Shown in pieces: positions 45,276 through 54,900 of a DNA stretch of 64,000 bases (positions within the stretch are counted from its first letter, which is position 1; every line of letters begins with the position of its first letter). The stretch is taken from positions 1,674,001 through 1,738,000 of the forward strand of contig NZ_JBDLLW010000001.1 of NCBI RefSeq assembly GCF_043789415.1. Direction: 5' to 3'. The translations under genes and the position numbers were made by a program. This stretch comes from Renibacterium sp043789415. GTDB lineage: Bacteria; Actinomycetota; Actinomycetes; Actinomycetales; Micrococcaceae. Below the pieces are notes generated by a model, which ran no database searches, was not told the DNA's origin, and was given only the letters and a program-made list of their open reading frames with translations.

Positions 45276-45665
45276 GTGCTTCCAGCACCTCACCGCATCC
45301 GTTCGGCGAACGATTTTTCATACACCGTCCGTTCCGGCGTCCGATCTGGGCGCCGGAACTTGGTGTTATATACGCTCGTTGAACCAACGGGGCCGAGCCG
45401 TGTTGGCTTTATTGTCGCTAAGACGGTGGGCAATGCTGTGGTTCGTAATCGGATAAGACGCCGGTTACGCGCTGCTGCTGCCTCCACCGTTTCACAGCGC
45501 CCGGTCGGCCTGAGAATTGTGGTGAGAGCTTTGCCGGCTGCTGCTACAGCGAGTTGGCAAGAGTTGTCGAAAGACTACAGCTCTGCCCTGCAGGCAAACT
45601 TGGATAAGACCACGAAACGGGATTCCGGTAAGGGTTCTGAGGGAAAGGTGAGGCATGCTGACTAG
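45276..45665 (+). CDS. rnpA: Ribonuclease P protein component
   Basis: 129-residue basic protein that binds RNase P RNA for tRNA 5' maturation. Family signature RNRIRRRLRAAA with preceding GFIVAKTVGNAVV. GTG start at 45276, with a Lys/Gly-rich tail. Overlaps yidD by 11 bp. Confidence 0.95.
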   Translation: MLPAPHRIRSANDFSYTVRSGVRSGRRNLVLYTLVEPTGPSRVGFIVAKTVGNAVVRNRIRRRLRAAAASTVSQRPVGLRIVVRALPAAATASWQELSKDYSSALQANLDKTTKRDSGKGSEGKVRHAD

Positions 45666-46053
45666 CGCATTACGTGCCGTGCTTTCCCTTGGAAATTTTC
45701 TGTGGAATATTCCTCGTCAGTTACTCATCCTCTTACTCAAGGGCTATCGACTGCTGATTTCGCCGCTCTATGGGCAGGTCTGCCGATATTTCCCCAGTTG
45801 CTCTGGATACGCTCTTGAAGCGATCACGATTCATGGTGCGGTACGCGGCAGCTATCTTGCGGTCAGGCGCTTGCTGAGGTGCCATCCTTGGAGCGCCGGG
45901 GGTATCGATCATGTGCCGGCGCATCGTCATGTACACCAAAATTTTGCCGGGCGTCCCATCGAGGAAACGCCGCGGATTGTAGTGCTCAACCATCCTGAGC
46001 GTTACCTTGACCACCTGCACGACGGGGACGGTTCTTTGAACCGGGCTGCCTGA
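45655..46053 (+). CDS. yidD: Membrane protein insertion efficiency factor YidD
   Basis: Small membrane-associated protein aiding YidC-dependent insertion. 132 residues: amphipathic or hydrophobic N-terminus (about 8-38), then the signature GYRLLISPLYGQVCRYFPSCS, YALEAITIHG and RLLRCHPWSAGG with three conserved cysteines. The tail after HVPAHRH (about 45 residues) is an extension of the kind seen in actinobacteria. Confidence 0.94.
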   Translation: MLTSALRAVLSLGNFLWNIPRQLLILLLKGYRLLISPLYGQVCRYFPSCSGYALEAITIHGAVRGSYLAVRRLLRCHPWSAGGIDHVPAHRHVHQNFAGRPIEETPRIVVLNHPERYLDHLHDGDGSLNRAA

Positions 46054-46078
46054 GGCTTAGAGGGGAAAATAGCGAACT

Positions 46079-47050
46079 ATGGATCTCTTTGGATTCTTCG
46101 GAACGATCCTGACGCCATTCAAATGGCTGGTGTCCTGGATCATGTGGGCCTTCCATGAAGGTTTCACTTTTATCGGCCTGCCTTCCAGTTCGGGATGGAC
46201 CTGGACGCTGTCCATCGTAGGACTCGTTTTGGTGATCCGAGCGGCTTTGATTCCGGTTTTTGTCCGGCAGATCAAAGCACAGCGCGGCATGCAGGCGCTA
46301 CAACCCGAGATGAAGAAACTGCAGGCCAAGTACAAAGGTAAGACCGATCAGCTCTCTCGCCAGGCGATGGCGCAAGAGCAGATGGCCCTCTACAAATCGC
46401 ACGGAACCAATCCGTTCTCGGCCTGCTTGCCGATTCTGATTCAGATGCCTTTCTTCTTCTCACTGTTCCAGGTGCTTTCCGGCGTCTCACATGCCAGCCA
46501 GAACAACCAGGGAATCTTCGCTTTGAGCGCGGATCAGATCAAGCAGTTCGACAACGCAGATATTTTCGGGGCTCGACTCTCCGACGCTTTCTTGCCAATG
46601 ATTCAGAACGGCAATCCCAATGTTTCGGTGATCATCCTTTCTCTGGTGATGATCTTGGCGATGATCGCTTCCCAGTTCATCACTCAGAAGCAGATCATGG
46701 CCAAGAATATGAGTGATGAAGCGATGGCTTCGCCCTTCATGCGTCAGCAGAAACTGATGCTTTATATCTTGCCGTTGGTCTTCGGCGTGGGCGGCATCAA
46801 CTTCCCGATCGGTGTCCTGATTTACTGGACGACCACCAACCTCTGGACCATGGGGCAGCAATTCTTCGTGATCCGCCGGATGCCCACACCGGGCTCCCCC
46901 GCATACCGCGAGTACATGAAGCGCCGCGAAGCCAAAGGATTGCCACTGATCGGCAATCTTAAGAAGCCTGAGCCGGTCGCTGAAGTAGTCGAAGAACCCA
47001 AGGGTCAGCGTGCCCAGCCGCAACGCAAGAATCGAAAGAAGAGATCATGA
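46079..47050 (+). CDS. yidC: Membrane protein insertase YidC
   Basis: Inserts and folds membrane proteins, with or without Sec. 323 residues with about five membrane helices, no large periplasmic domain, as in Gram-positives. Core segments: IRAALIPVFVRQIKAQRGMQ with the conserved groove Arg, NPFSACLPILIQMPFFFSLF, and GGINFPIGVLIYWTTTNLW. Basic C-terminus ends RKNRKKRS. The stop overlaps the khpB start as ATGA. Confidence 0.96.
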   Translation: MDLFGFFGTILTPFKWLVSWIMWAFHEGFTFIGLPSSSGWTWTLSIVGLVLVIRAALIPVFVRQIKAQRGMQALQPEMKKLQAKYKGKTDQLSRQAMAQEQMALYKSHGTNPFSACLPILIQMPFFFSLFQVLSGVSHASQNNQGIFALSADQIKQFDNADIFGARLSDAFLPMIQNGNPNVSVIILSLVMILAMIASQFITQKQIMAKNMSDEAMASPFMRQQKLMLYILPLVFGVGGINFPIGVLIYWTTTNLWTMGQQFFVIRRMPTPGSPAYREYMKRREAKGLPLIGNLKKPEPVAEVVEEPKGQRAQPQRKNRKKRS

Positions 47051-47583
47051 CCGCCGAACTACCTGTTGAAGAGTCAGCTGCCGCAGTAGAAGCCGAAGAG
47101 CAGGCACCCACGGTCAGTCGCCTTGAAGAAGAGGGCGACGTCGCCGCGGATTACCTTGAGGAATTGCTGGATATCGCTGATATCGATGGAGATATTGATA
47201 TTGAGGTCCGCAACGGCCGCAGCTATCTCTCAATTGTCACCGATGAGCAGAGCCAGGCGCTGAATAACCTGGTCGGGCGGGATGGAGAGGTGCTGGAGGC
47301 CCTTCAGGAACTCACCAGGCTCAATGTGCTCTCCGCAACCGGTCATCGTTCCAGGCTGGTACTGGACATCACGGGTTACCGGCAGGAGCGCGCAGGAGTC
47401 TTGGCCAAAATTGCTGAAGACGCCGTCGCTCAGGTGAAGGAGTCGGGTCAGCCCACTGCCCTGCAGCCGATGGGCGCCTATGAACGTAAAATCGTTCACG
47501 ACGCCGTCGCTGAACTTGGTTTCATCAGTGAATCTGAAGGCGAAGGTTCTGCTCGCCACATTGTGATCAGCGCTGCCGAATAG
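47047..47583 (+). CDS. khpB: RNA-binding KhpB/Jag (KH-R3H) protein
   Basis: 178 residues: acidic N-terminus (about 1-35), KH domain with LVGRDGEVLEALQELTRL, and R3H domain with the RxxxH signature in YERKIVHDAV. Jag/KhpB proteins bind RNA and influence cell envelope and division genes. Translationally coupled to yidC. Confidence 0.94.
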   Translation: MTAELPVEESAAAVEAEEQAPTVSRLEEEGDVAADYLEELLDIADIDGDIDIEVRNGRSYLSIVTDEQSQALNNLVGRDGEVLEALQELTRLNVLSATGHRSRLVLDITGYRQERAGVLAKIAEDAVAQVKESGQPTALQPMGAYERKIVHDAVAELGFISESEGEGSARHIVISAAE

Positions 47584-47589
47584 CCAGTT

Positions 47590-48240
47590 ATGTCAGATCT
47601 AAGTCCAGAGTTGGCGGCAGCAGCTCATACCGTTTTCGGTGCTCGCTTACCGCTCGCTGAGAGATATGTTCGCCACTTGGCAACATCGGGGATTGAACGT
47701 GGATTGATCGGTCCGCGTGAAGTGCCAAGACTGTGGGATCGGCATGTGCTGAATTGCGCGGTCTTAGCAGAGTTCATTCCCCGGGACGCACATCTGGCCG
47801 ACGTCGGAAGCGGCGCGGGTCTGCCGGGGCTGTGCGTGGCGATTGCCCGCCCCGATTTGGAAGTGACGCTCATTGAGCCTCTGGAGCGCAGGGTGATCTG
47901 GCTGGAAGAAGTTATTGCGGACCTTGCTCTGACGTCCGTCAGGGTCTTGCGAATGAGGGCTGAGCAGGCGATCAACGAGGTTGACTGTGAAGTCGTTACG
48001 GCGCGTGCGGTTTCCGCGCTGGATAAATTGCTGCCACTGACCGTTCCTTTACTGCATGGATCGGGCCAGGTGTTGGCGATCAAGGGACGTAGCGCCCAGG
48101 AGGAGATCACCAAGGCAGCAAAGGTTCTTCGTAAACTGGGAGGCTCTCAGCCCGAGGTTCTGACCGCTGGATCAACTGTCTTGACGGAACCTACTACGGT
48201 TGTCCGGATCAGGGTGGGACGCCCGGACGAGAATGCGTGA
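47590..48240 (+). CDS. rsmG: 16S rRNA (guanine-527-N7)-methyltransferase RsmG
   Basis: SAM-dependent methylation of G527 of 16S rRNA. 216 residues: PREVPRLWDRHVLNCAVL, SAM-binding ADVGSGAGLPGLCVAI, LIEPLERRVIWLEEV and the catalytic-region TARAVSALDKLLPL. ATG at 47590, 7 bp after khpB. Confidence 0.96.
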   Translation: MSDLSPELAAAAHTVFGARLPLAERYVRHLATSGIERGLIGPREVPRLWDRHVLNCAVLAEFIPRDAHLADVGSGAGLPGLCVAIARPDLEVTLIEPLERRVIWLEEVIADLALTSVRVLRMRAEQAINEVDCEVVTARAVSALDKLLPLTVPLLHGSGQVLAIKGRSAQEEITKAAKVLRKLGGSQPEVLTAGSTVLTEPTTVVRIRVGRPDENA

Positions 48241-48301
48241 CTTCGCCCGGTAGGCTAGTAGCTGTTGACGATGATCGACGGTGCAGAGGAAGGCAGTGAA
48301 A

Positions 48302-49336
48302 GTGAGCAAACAACGGGATTCAGCGCAGCGAATTCCTTCTTTTAGTGCTCTTAGTTCAAGCCTTTCGAGCATAAGTCAATCTAATTCAGTAGATAAGCTT
48401 GGTGTTGATATGGTTTCACGTGAAACAAAGTCCGGAAAGAGCGTTATCGACGATGTGGATGACGAGAGCCCGATTGGTCGTGAGCTCGCCAATGAAACCA
48501 GGCGACGTGAGAAGCTGCTAGGTCGTAAGTTGCCCAAGCCGCCGTCTACCCGAATTCTTACTGTGGCTAATCAGAAGGGCGGCGTAGGTAAGACGACGAC
48601 TGCCGTCAATATTGCGGCCGCCCTGGCTGCTGCGGGTCTGCAGGTTCTGGTGATCGACATGGATCCGCAAGGCAATGCTTCAACGGCTCTCGGGGTCGAT
48701 CATCGGGCCGATGTCGAGAGTATTTACGAAGTTCTGATTGACGATGTTCCTCTTGCTGATGTGGTGGCTGCAAGCCCGGATCTGGATAATCTCTATTGTG
48801 CTCCGGCTACCATACATCTGGCTGGCGCTGATCTTGAGTTGGTGTCTTTGGTGGCTCGTGAACAGAGATTGCGGAAAGCGATTGCGGCCTACGTCGAAGA
48901 ACGTGCCGCGAATGGACTTCCTCGGTTGGATTATATTTTCATCGATTGCCCGCCCAGCTTAGGACTCCTTACGGTCAATGCTTTCTGTGCCGCTTCCGAA
49001 GTGCTTATTCCTATTCAATGCGAGTACTACGCCCTGGAGGGCCTGAGTCAGTTGTTGAACAATGTGAGCATGATCCAGAAGCATTTGAACAGCGAGCTTT
49101 CGGTCTCTACTATTTTGCTCACTATGTACGACGCTAGGACAAATCTAGCTGCTCAGGTTGCTGCCGACGTTCGGGAACACTTTCCGGAATTGGTTTTGAA
49201 AGCTGTCATCCCCCGTTCGGTTCGCATCTCGGAAGCTCCCAGCTTTCAGCAGACGGTGATGACTTATGATCCCTCCTCCACTGGAGCCCTGGGATATCTT
49301 GAGGCTGCTGCCGAATTGGCTGATCGAGCGGTATAG
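48302..49336 (+). CDS. parA: Chromosome-partitioning ATPase ParA (Soj)
   Basis: Deviant Walker ATPase that positions origins with ParB. About 344 residues from GTG 48302, which has AGAGGAAGG nine bases upstream; other starts are GTG 48281, GTG 48296 and ATG 48410. An N-terminal extension of about 80 residues precedes deviant Walker A NQKGGVGKTTTAVN; Walker A' MDPQGNAST and Walker B FIDCPPSLGLL follow. The extension contains VSRET encoded by an internal parS site (48413-48426). Confidence 0.96.
   Translation: MSKQRDSAQRIPSFSALSSSLSSISQSNSVDKLGVDMVSRETKSGKSVIDDVDDESPIGRELANETRRREKLLGRKLPKPPSTRILTVANQKGGVGKTTTAVNIAAALAAAGLQVLVIDMDPQGNASTALGVDHRADVESIYEVLIDDVPLADVVAASPDLDNLYCAPATIHLAGADLELVSLVAREQRLRKAIAAYVEERAANGLPRLDYIFIDCPPSLGLLTVNAFCAASEVLIPIQCEYYALEGLSQLLNNVSMIQKHLNSELSVSTILLTMYDARTNLAAQVAADVREHFPELVLKAVIPRSVRISEAPSFQQTVMTYDPSSTGALGYLEAAAELADRAV
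48413..48426. promoter_or_regulatory. parS site 1, inside parA
   Basis: GTTTCACGTGAAAC; with flanks it matches 15 of 16 positions of the 16-bp parS consensus (G instead of T at the first base). Confidence 0.92.
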
Positions 49337-49397
49337 AGAGGCTAGGATTGTTTCTATACGCAGAGCGCAATCCGTACAGATCTAGATAGGTGTTCCA

Positions 49398-50405
49398 GTG
49401 GCTGAAAAACGTCCCGTTTCCGATAAGCAACGACGCGGTTTGGGCCGTGGTCTGGGTGCACTGATTCCCTCTTCAGATGTTTCACGTGAAACAGAGCCAA
49501 ACACTTCCCGCCCCGTTGATCTGTTTTTTCCAGAGGGTGCGGCCAAGAAAGCCCCCACTCAAAAGGTTTCACGTGAAACGCCAGAGTTGGTTGAAGTGCC
49601 AGGAGCTAGCTTTGCTCAGCTCGATCTGACCTCGATTCAACCTAATCATAAACAGCCACGCTCGGTCTTTGATGAAGATGATATGGCTGAGCTGGTGCAT
49701 TCCATTCGTGAAATAGGTGTTTTGCAACCCATTGTGGTGCGTAAAAACACTGAGCCGGGTGGAGAACTTTATGAATTGGTGATGGGGGAGCGTCGCTGGC
49801 GGGCGAGTCAAGCCGCGGGCATGCAGACCATTCCAGCGATTATTCGAGAGACCTCGGATGATGATCTGCTCCGAGATGCTCTCTTGGAGAACTTACACCG
49901 CAGTCAGTTGAATCCCCTAGAAGAAGCAGCCGCATACCAACAGCTTCTTGAGGATTTTGGTACGACACATGAGGAACTGGCTGATCGGATTGGACGTTCG
50001 CGGCCCCAGGTTTCAAATACCCTGAGGTTATTGAAGCTTCCTGCTGCGGTACAGCGCCGGGTTGCCGCCGGTGTTCTCTCCGCCGGTCATGCCAGAGCGT
50101 TGCTATCGCTTCCAGATTCGGAGGCGATGGAAAAGTTAGCTCAGAGAATCGTGGCTGAGGGTATGTCTGTTCGAGCCACGGAAGAGGCGGTCGCGCTGTG
50201 GCAAGGATCTGCGGGAAAACGACCGGCCTCTGAGCGAGCCACGGCACGTCACGAACGACTTGATTTCTTAGCCAGCTCGTTGGCTGACCGATTGGATACG
50301 AACGTGAAGATCTCCTTGGGTGCCCGAAAGGGAAAGGTGAGTATCGAGTTCGCATCGGTAGAGGATCTGAATAGGATCATGGCAGTTCTGAACCCGGAAG
50401 ACTAG
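49398..50405 (+). CDS. parB: Chromosome-partitioning protein ParB (Spo0J)
   Basis: CTP-dependent clamp that loads at parS and spreads. 335 residues: N-terminal linker with RRGLGRGLGALIP (ParA-stimulating Arg region) and two parS-encoded VSRET units; CTP-binding/ParB domain with LDLTSIQPNHKQPR and GERRWRASQAAG; helix-turn-helix ADRIGRSRPQVSNTLRLLKL; C-terminal dimerisation domain. GTG 49398. Ends 28 bp before the terminator palindrome carrying parS site 4. Confidence 0.96.
   Translation: MAEKRPVSDKQRRGLGRGLGALIPSSDVSRETEPNTSRPVDLFFPEGAAKKAPTQKVSRETPELVEVPGASFAQLDLTSIQPNHKQPRSVFDEDDMAELVHSIREIGVLQPIVVRKNTEPGGELYELVMGERRWRASQAAGMQTIPAIIRETSDDDLLRDALLENLHRSQLNPLEEAAAYQQLLEDFGTTHEELADRIGRSRPQVSNTLRLLKLPAAVQRRVAAGVLSAGHARALLSLPDSEAMEKLAQRIVAEGMSVRATEEAVALWQGSAGKRPASERATARHERLDFLASSLADRLDTNVKISLGARKGKVSIEFASVEDLNRIMAVLNPED
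49480..49495. promoter_or_regulatory. parS site 2, inside parB
   Basis: TGTTTCACGTGAAACA, a perfect 16-bp parS consensus within the N-terminal coding part of parB. Confidence 0.95.
49566..49579. promoter_or_regulatory. parS site 3, inside parB
   Basis: GTTTCACGTGAAAC core, one base short of the full 16-mer at each end (G before, G after). 86 bp downstream of site 2, in the same reading frame. Confidence 0.88.
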
Positions 50406-50432
50406 AGGCTCCGTTAGTTACTCTTCGAATAA

Positions 50433-50474
50433 CAGAAAGGCCCGTTGTTTCACGTGAAACAACGGGCCTTTCTG
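50433..50474. terminator. 42-bp perfect palindrome: terminator for parB and trxA with parS site 4 at its centre
   Basis: Left half runs CAGAAAGGCCCGTTGTTTCAC and is perfectly complementary to the right half; in RNA it makes a long hairpin with a G+C-rich GGCCCGTT base and TTTCT exits on both strands. The centre is a perfect 16-bp parS (50446-50461). It lies between convergent parB and trxA, so it can terminate both and bind ParB. Confidence 0.85.
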
Positions 50475-50494
50475 AGTTAAGTCGCCAGATGAAT

Positions 50495-50821
50495 CTACTT
50501 CAAGTACTCAGCAAACTCTTGCTCGAAGAACGGCTTCGGCTTGGCGCCGATCACGGTGTTCTTCAGCTCTCCCCCGGAGAAAAGGAAAACCGCGGGAATC
50601 GAGGTGATGCCGTATTCGGCGGCGATTCGAGGGTTCTCATCAACATCCACTTTGACAACCTCAACTTTGTCAGCGTACTGAACCGAGATGTCATCCAGGA
50701 TGGGACCAAGCTTGCGACAAGGTCCACACCATTCAGCCCAGAAATCAACAATTACAGGTTTCTCTGAACCGAGAACTTCACTCTGGAAGGTATCGTCGGT
50801 AACGGCTTTGGCATTGCTCAT
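50495..50821 (-). CDS. trxA: Thioredoxin
   Basis: 108-residue cytoplasmic disulfide reductase with active site WCGPC in DFWAEWCGPCRKLGP and cis-Pro region TSIPAVFLFSGG. The start overlaps the trxB stop as ATGA, so it is coupled to its reductase. Confidence 0.97.
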   Translation of the reverse strand: MSNAKAVTDDTFQSEVLGSEKPVIVDFWAEWCGPCRKLGPILDDISVQYADKVEVVKVDVDENPRIAAEYGITSIPAVFLFSGGELKNTVIGAKPKPFFEQEFAEYLK

Positions 50822-51816
50822 GATGCGGCTCCTTCAGAGACTGCGTCGGATAAAATGAGTTCGTGATTATTCAGACTCGCTAGGTAGTGCTCGACGTCCA
50901 AAGCGGCAACGCAACCAGAGCCAGCCGCGGTCACTGCTTGACGATAGGTCGGGTCAACAACGTCACCGGCTGCAAAGACGCCGGCCAGGCTGGTTCGGGA
51001 GGATCGACCCTCTACGGCAATGGTGCCTTCAGGGCCTAACTGCAGTATTCCACGGACCAGATCAACACGAGGATCGTTACCTATAGCAACAAATAATCCG
51101 GTTACCGTCAATTCGGATTCTTCATTCGTTTGCACGTTCCGAAGCGTCAGGGCGGAGACCTTGTCTTCACCGCTGATACCGACGACCTCGGTGTTCCAGA
51201 TGAACCGGATCTTCTCGTTGCTGGTGGCACGTTCTTGCATGATCTTGGAAGCTCGCAGCGAGTCCCGCCGGTGAACCACGGTAACGGAGCGCGCGAATTT
51301 AGTCAGGAAGGTCGCTTCCTCCATAGCGGAATCACCTCCGCCGATCACGGCAATATCCTGATCTTTGAAGAAGAAGCCGTCACAGGTGGCACACCAGCTG
51401 ACTCCTCGCCCGGAAAGTCGCTTCTCGTCGTCCAAGCCCAGTTCACGGTAGGCGGAACCGGTTGAGATGATTACGCTTCGAGCCGAGTAGCGCTGACCCG
51501 AGCCAGTGGTCACGTGCTTAAGAGGACCTTCGAGCGAGAGCTCGGTGACATCGTCGTACTCGATCTGGGCGCCGAAGCGCTCAGCTTGGTGCTGGAGGTT
51601 ATCCATCAGATCCGGGCCCATCACACCCTCAGGGAATCCCGGGAAGTTCTCCACCTCGGTCGTGTTCATCAGTTCACCACCGGCGGTCACCGACCCCGCG
51701 ATAACAAGCGGCTTGAGATCGGCACGTGCGGTGTAGATCGCTGCGGTATAGCCAGCGGGTCCGGAACCAACGATGATCACATCGCGGACATCACTTTGAC
51801 TGGTTTCAGTGCTCAC
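50818..51816 (-). CDS. trxB: Thioredoxin-disulfide reductase
   Basis: FAD- and NADPH-dependent reductase of thioredoxin. 332 residues: FAD motif VGSGPAGYTAAIYTARA, redox-active CATC in GVSWCATCDGFF, NADPH motif VIGGGDSAMEEA and GVFAAGDVVDPTYRQ. Downstream of murJ (96 bp) and coupled to trxA; the murJ-trxB-trxA order is typical of the actinobacterial origin region. Confidence 0.97.
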   Translation of the reverse strand: MSTETSQSDVRDVIIVGSGPAGYTAAIYTARADLKPLVIAGSVTAGGELMNTTEVENFPGFPEGVMGPDLMDNLQHQAERFGAQIEYDDVTELSLEGPLKHVTTGSGQRYSARSVIISTGSAYRELGLDDEKRLSGRGVSWCATCDGFFFKDQDIAVIGGGDSAMEEATFLTKFARSVTVVHRRDSLRASKIMQERATSNEKIRFIWNTEVVGISGEDKVSALTLRNVQTNEESELTVTGLFVAIGNDPRVDLVRGILQLGPEGTIAVEGRSSRTSLAGVFAAGDVVDPTYRQAVTAAGSGCVAALDVEHYLASLNNHELILSDAVSEGAAS

Positions 51817-51911
51817 GGACGCAGAACTCCTTGATAGGTGATAGATTCCTTCGGCCTGTACAACCTATTCGTTGCAAGGCTTATTCCGGACGGGTCCGGT
51901 GAACCACCAGC

Positions 51912-54900
51912 CTACTTGATGGTGATCTCCCCGATCTTCAGGGCATAGGGGTAAGTGCGCGGTGATTGCTGTTTCGGCAACTGGGTGAAGTTGATAATCA
52001 CGTACTGGGCTGGTGCTCCGTCCATTGCTGGAATCGTGATGTTCGGCCCGGTGAAGCTGCCGGTGCCGATCTGCTTCGCGCCCGCGAGGCTTGGCTTGCT
52101 GTTGCTCAACACCTCGAAGCTGCCGCCAGAACCACCGGATTGGGCGATGCTGACCGAGCTGATGTCCGAGGGGTCCTTGAGCTGGACGACCAGGGCAATG
52201 CTCTTGGCGGTGCCGATATAGGTGTCATTGGTGAATTCGAGAGTTTGCCAGAAGGTAGCCGGATTGCCGTCGAAAAGGTTGGAAAGCTTCCCATCAGGAA
52301 AGTTAGCGGGCGTCGTGACGCCCTGAACCTGCTGCGTGATACCGGTGATCACCGGCGTCACGGTGGGAGCATCACTGGGAGAACTGCTGTTATTGCCGCT
52401 TGAACTGCTTTGAGTACCCGCTGAGTTGGAGCTACTGGGAGCAGCTTGATTATGGGAAAAAAGACCCGTGATGGCGGGCACCGCAAAAATCAAGGCGAGA
52501 ACGAGAATCAGCAAAAGCACTCCGCCGACCAACCAGCGGCCGCTTCGCGGGGCATTGATCTCGTCGTCCTCTTGGTAGGCGGTGTCGAGATCGCTGGTCT
52601 CTCTCACGGAGGCCACGGCACCGGCTGGGAAGGTCCCTGGCTTACGCCCGGAGGGTTCTGCAGCCGTGATCGGCTCATTGATCCCACTGCTGATCACCGG
52701 CGCAGCACTGACCTTGGTTTCCTCTTCCGTCCAGCGGGAGACCTTAGGGCTCTGAGTTGCCTCCGGAGCGGTCTGCGGGTGAGCCGAGGATTCGGTACCA
52801 GCGGAGCGAGGTGCAACGGCTGGCGGCGGGGGTACATTGGGCAAAGAGGTGGCTCTCGGGGGAGCTTGGTTCTCGGGGATGAAGGGAGTGTTGTCCTCGT
52901 AGACGTAGTCATAACCGCCGATTGAGGGCTCTACGGAGCGTGCTGAGCCGAAGATGTCGACGCCGAGCGCATCGGTGAAATGCGGTTCCACATAAGGACT
53001 GGTGGGAATCAGCAGATCGAGCAGGTCCGCGGCCTGGCTCTTACTCGCGATCATGTAGGCGGTGCCGTCACCCAGGCCGAGATCCAGGATCTGGAACCCG
53101 GCATCGCGTTCCCCAGTGGCCACTTCACGAGCGCCCTGTGTGAGGTTTTCGGTGTTTTCCTCCCCAGCGATGACGATGCTCACTGGACGATTGAGTACTT
53201 GATCGACGCCGTCAAGCACTTGATCGCCTTCGGCCGAGACCAGAACATGAGCGGTTACTTTATAGCGACCGCCGAGTACCGTACCGACTTCCACAGACTG
53301 CGACAAGATGCTGCCCTCCTTGGCTTTCGATCCTATCCGATGCGCAGTGGATTGAGCGGGGATTAAACGGCCGAAACGGCGAAGTATCGGTGCGAGCAGC
53401 TCTTCGAGCTCGCTGACTCGCATCAGCTTGAGAGCCATGAAATAAGTCAGTGCCATCACCAGACCGACCACCAGGATGGTCAGCACCGCGGCCCAGGTGG
53501 ACTGCCAGGCGAAACCGTCAAAACGGTTTCCCAAGAACGTCGCACCGCCCAGGCCGAAAAGCACCAGAGCTCCTACGAGCGAAGCGATCACGGTTCCGAC
53601 CAGATACTGCACGTGCGAACGAATCACCCTGGCGACGCCGAAATCACCGATCTTTCCGCGCAGTACGAAGCCGGAGAGGAACGGCGCCAGGATATTGCCG
53701 ACGGTCACGGTACCGAGCAGGCTGTAGATCAAGATATTCGATGGAACCAAGGAGACGAGCAGCGCCGAAGCCACTCCGAAAACAATAAGGATGCATTGCA
53801 GCACGAAGGGTGTGCGGGCGTCCTCGGTGGCATAGAACACCCTATTGATCATGAAGTTAGCACTCAGGAAAGGAGATCCGATGGACAGGATTGCCACGGC
53901 GATACCCACGGCTAGGCCATCTGATGCCACTCCACCGCCTAGTAGCATGCCCAGCTGACCGGAGAGCACCAGTAATACGCCGCCGAAGAAGATGGTGGCT
54001 GCACCGACGGTTCGCAGCAGTTTCGAAACCGAAGAGCGCAGTTCTTGTCTGTTACCACTCGAAGCTGATCGCGCCATCCGGCTGAAAAGAACCGTGGCTA
54101 CCGAGAGCACGATGATCGAGTGCGGCAGGATATAGATATCGCTGGCCCGACTGAACAGGAACATTCCGGGATCCCCGGAGTTCTCCGCTACTTTGGTGGC
54201 CACCCAAGTGATCACCAGATAAGAGGCCTGCCCAACCACCATGGTGCCGACTACCCAGCCCGCGATCTTTCCGGTGGCCCCCAGTCCGATGCCACGCCAG
54301 CCCCATTTCGGGCGCAATTGGAGTCCGAGTTTTCTCACTGGTCTGAGCAGGATCAAAGCTTGCAGAATAACGCCCAAGGTGGTGGCGCCGGCTAGAACCG
54401 CAGTCTGACTGCTGCTCCAGTTCCCCGGATTATGTGGATTACTGGTGTTGCCGCTCCAGATCAGGATGAAAACGAAAATTCCTGCGATTGCCACCAGATT
54501 ATTGAGCACGGGTGCCCACATATAGGCGCCAAAACGACTGTGGGCGTTGAGAATTTGGCCCAGGAGAGCATACAAACCGTAGAAGAAGATCTGCGGGATC
54601 AGCCAGATGGAGAACTGGACTGAAAGATCTAGCTGACGGCCGCTGAATTGAGTCAGAAAATCCATCAGCGGCCCGGCGCACAAAGTTAGGATTATGGTGA
54701 TTCCCGCCATGAACAGCACACCGAGGGAGAGCAATCGACTGAGGAAGTCCGAACCGCGGTCCGGTAATTTGCTGGCCTTAATGATCTGCGGCACCAGCAC
54801 TGCATTGAAAACCCCGCCCGCCAGCATGATGTAGAGCAGATTTGGTATGTTGCTGGAGATCGCGAAGATATTCGAAATATCACTCAGAGCGCCCAGAGCA

